A stretch of 64,000 nucleotides of DNA from Mesorhabditis belari. Lineage: Eukaryota > Nematoda > Chromadorea > Rhabditida > Rhabditidae. The position numbers were made by a program, and so were the translations under genes. Below, piece after piece: positions 60,301 through 63,300 of the stretch. The notes under the pieces are model-generated. The model made no database searches, had not been told where the DNA came from, and was given only the letters and a program-made list of their open reading frames with translations. Position 1 is the first letter of the stretch, and the number at the start of each line of letters is the position of its first letter. Location of the stretch: the NCBI GenBank assembly GCA_958450365.1, contig CAUEEP010000886.1, positions 248,001 through 312,000 on the forward strand, given 5' to 3'.

Positions 60301-63300
60301 TCGGCTACTGCCTTTGCTTCTTCTTCAGCCTTCTTCTTTGCAGCTTCTTCGTCGGTTTTCTTGGTTTTGTCAGCTTTCTTTTTCTCGGCTTCAGATTTCT
60401 TGGCTTCTTCAGCCTGCTTCTTACCCTCCTCGTCGGCTACTGCTGTTGCTTCTTCGTCGACCTTATTTTTCCTTTCGTCAGCTTTCTTTTCTGCGCTGGC
60501 ATTTTGCTTACCAACCAATGTGAAGGCGACTTCCTCTATTGTTTCAATCAACAAATCAATTTCAAGGCCAGCTGTTTTTTCTGATCTGTTGAGGACAACT
60601 TTTTTACTGATCTCAACCACCCCCGTTTCCAAAATAGATTCGGTGGTTTCTTCTTCCGCCTCTTCAGGCAAACGCTTGGATTTTCTCAGCTTCACTGACT
60701 CTTCTGTGGCTTGACCCTCAAACTCACCAGATTGATCCGCGGATAGGGTCGTGACCTTGCTTCCTTCTTTCGACTCTCCAGCCTTCTTCTTTGCAGCTTC
60801 TGCGTCGGTCTTCTTGGTTTCGTCAGCCTTCTTTTTCTCGGCTTCAGATTTCTTGGCATCCTCAGCCTGCTTCTTGGCATCCTCAGCCTGCTTCTTGGCC
60901 TCCTCTTCGGCTACTGCCTTTGCTTCTTCTTCAGCCTTCTTCTTTGCAGCTTCTTCGTCGGTTTTCTTGGTTTTGTCAGCTTTCTTTTTCTCGGCTTCAG
61001 ATTTCTTGGCTTCCTCAGCCTGCTTCTTGGCCTCCTCAACGGCTACGGCCTTTGCTTCTTCTTCAGCCTTCTTCTTTGGAGCTTCTTCATCGGTTTTCTT
61101 GGTTTTGTCAGCTTTCTTTTTCTCGGCTTCAGATTTCTTGGCTTCCTCAGCCTGCTTCTTGGCCTCCTCAGCCTGCTTCTTAGCCTCCTCAGCCTGCTTC
61201 TTAGCCTCCTGATCGGCTACTGCCTTTGCTTCTTCTTCAGCCTTCTTCTTTGCAGCTTCTTCGTCGGTTTTCTTGGTTTTGTCAGCTTTCTTTTTCTCGG
61301 CTTCAGATTTCTTGGCTTCCTCAGCCTGCTTCTTGGCCTCCTCTTCGGCTACTGCCTTTGCTTCTTCTTCAGCCTTCTTCTTTGCAGCTTCTTCGTCGGT
61401 TTTCTTGGTTTTGTCAGCTTTCTTTTTCTCGGCTTCAGATTTCTTGGCTTCCTCAGCCTGCTTCTTGGCCTCCTCAACGGCTACGGCCTTTGCTTCTTCT
61501 TCAGCCTTCTTCTTTGCAGCTTCTTCGTCGGTTTTCTTGGTTTTGTCAGCTTTCTTTTTCTCGGCTTCAGATTTCTTGGCTTCCTCAGCCTGCTTCTTGG
61601 CCTCCTCAGCCTGCTTCTTAGCCTCCTGATCGGCTACTGCCTTTGCTTCTTCTTCAGCCTTCTTCTTTGCAGCTTCTTCGTCGGTTTTCTTGGTTTTGTC
61701 AGCTTTCTTTTTCTCGGCTTCAGATTTCTTGGCTTCCTCAGCCTGCTTCTTGGCCTCCTCAGCCTGCTTCTTAGCCTCCTCAGCCTGCTTCTTAGCCTCC
61801 TCATCGGCTACTGCCTTTGCTTCTTCTTCAGCCTTCTTCTTTGCAGCTTCTTCGTCGGTTTTCTTGGTTTTGTCAGCTTTCTTTTTCTCGGCTTCAGATT
61901 TCATCGCTTCCTCAGCCTGCTTCTTGGCCTCCTCAGCCTGCTTCTTAGCCTCCTCAGCCTGCTTCTTAGCCTCCTGATCGGCTACTGCCTTTGCTTCTTC
62001 TTCAGCCTTCTTCTTTGCAGCTTCTTCGTCGGTTTTCTTGGTTTTGTCACCTTTCTTTTTCTCGGCTTCAGATTCTTTGGCTTCCTCAGCCTGCTTCTTG
62101 GCCTCCTCAACGGCTACGGCCTTTGCTTCTTCTTCAGCCTTCTTCTTTGGAGCTTCTTCATCGGTTTTCTTGGTTTTGTCAGCTTTCTTTTTCTCGGCTT
62201 CAGATTTCTTGGCTTCCTCAGCCTGCTTCTTGGCCTCCTCAGCCTGCTTCTTAGCCTCCTCAGCCTGCTTCTTAGCCTCCTGATCGGCTACTGCCTTTGC
62301 TTCTTCTTCAGCCTTCTTCTTTGCAGCTTCTTCGTCGGTTTTCTTGGTTTTGTCAGCTTTCTTTTTCTCGGCTTCAGATTTCTTGGCTTCCTCAGCCTGC
62401 TTCTTGGCCTCCTCTTCGGCTACTGCCTTTGCTTCTTCTTCAGCCTTCTTCTTTGCAGCTTCTTCGTCGGTTTTCTTGGTTTTGTCAGCTTTCTTTTTCT
62501 CGGCTTCAGATTTCTTGGCTTCCTCAGCCTGCTTCTTGGCCTCCTCAACGGCTACGGCCTTTGCTTCTTCTTCAGCCTTCTTCTTTGGAGCTTCTTCATC
62601 GGTTTTCTTGGTTTTGTCAGCTTTCTTTTTCTCGGCTTCAGATTTCTTGGCTTCCTCAGCCTGCTTCTTGGCCTCCTCAGCCTGCTTCTTAGCCTCCTCA
62701 GCCTGCTTCTTAGCCTCCTGATCGGCTACTGCCTTTGCTTCTTCTTCAGCCTTCTTCTTTGCAGCTTCTTCGTCGGTTTTCTTGGTTTTGTCAGCTTTCT
62801 TTTTCTCGGCTTCAGATTTCTTGGCTTCCTCAGCCTGCTTCTTGGCCCCCTCTTCGGCTACTGCCTTTGCTTCTTCTTCAGCCTTCTTCTTTGCAGCTTC
62901 TTCGTCGGTTTTCTTGGTTTTGTCAGCTTTCTTTTTCTCGGCTTCAGATTTCTTGGCTTCCTCAGCCTGCTTCTTGGCCTCCTCAGCCTGCTTCTTAGCC
63001 TCCTCAGCCTGCTTCTTAGCCTCCTCATCGGCTACTGCCTTTGCTTCTTCTTCAGCCTTCTTCTTTGCAGCTTCTTCGTCGGTTTTCTTGGTTTTGTCAC
63101 CTTTCTTTTTCTCGGCTCCAGATTCTTTGGCTTCCTCAGCCTGCTTCTTGGCCTCCTCAGCCTGCTTCTTAGCCTCCTCAGCCTGCTTCTTAGCCTCCTG
63201 ATCGGCTACTGCCTTTGCTTCTTCTTCAGCCTTCTTCTTTGCAGCTTCTTCGTCGGTTTTCGTGGTTTTGTCAGCTTTCTTTTTCTCGGCTTCAGATTTC

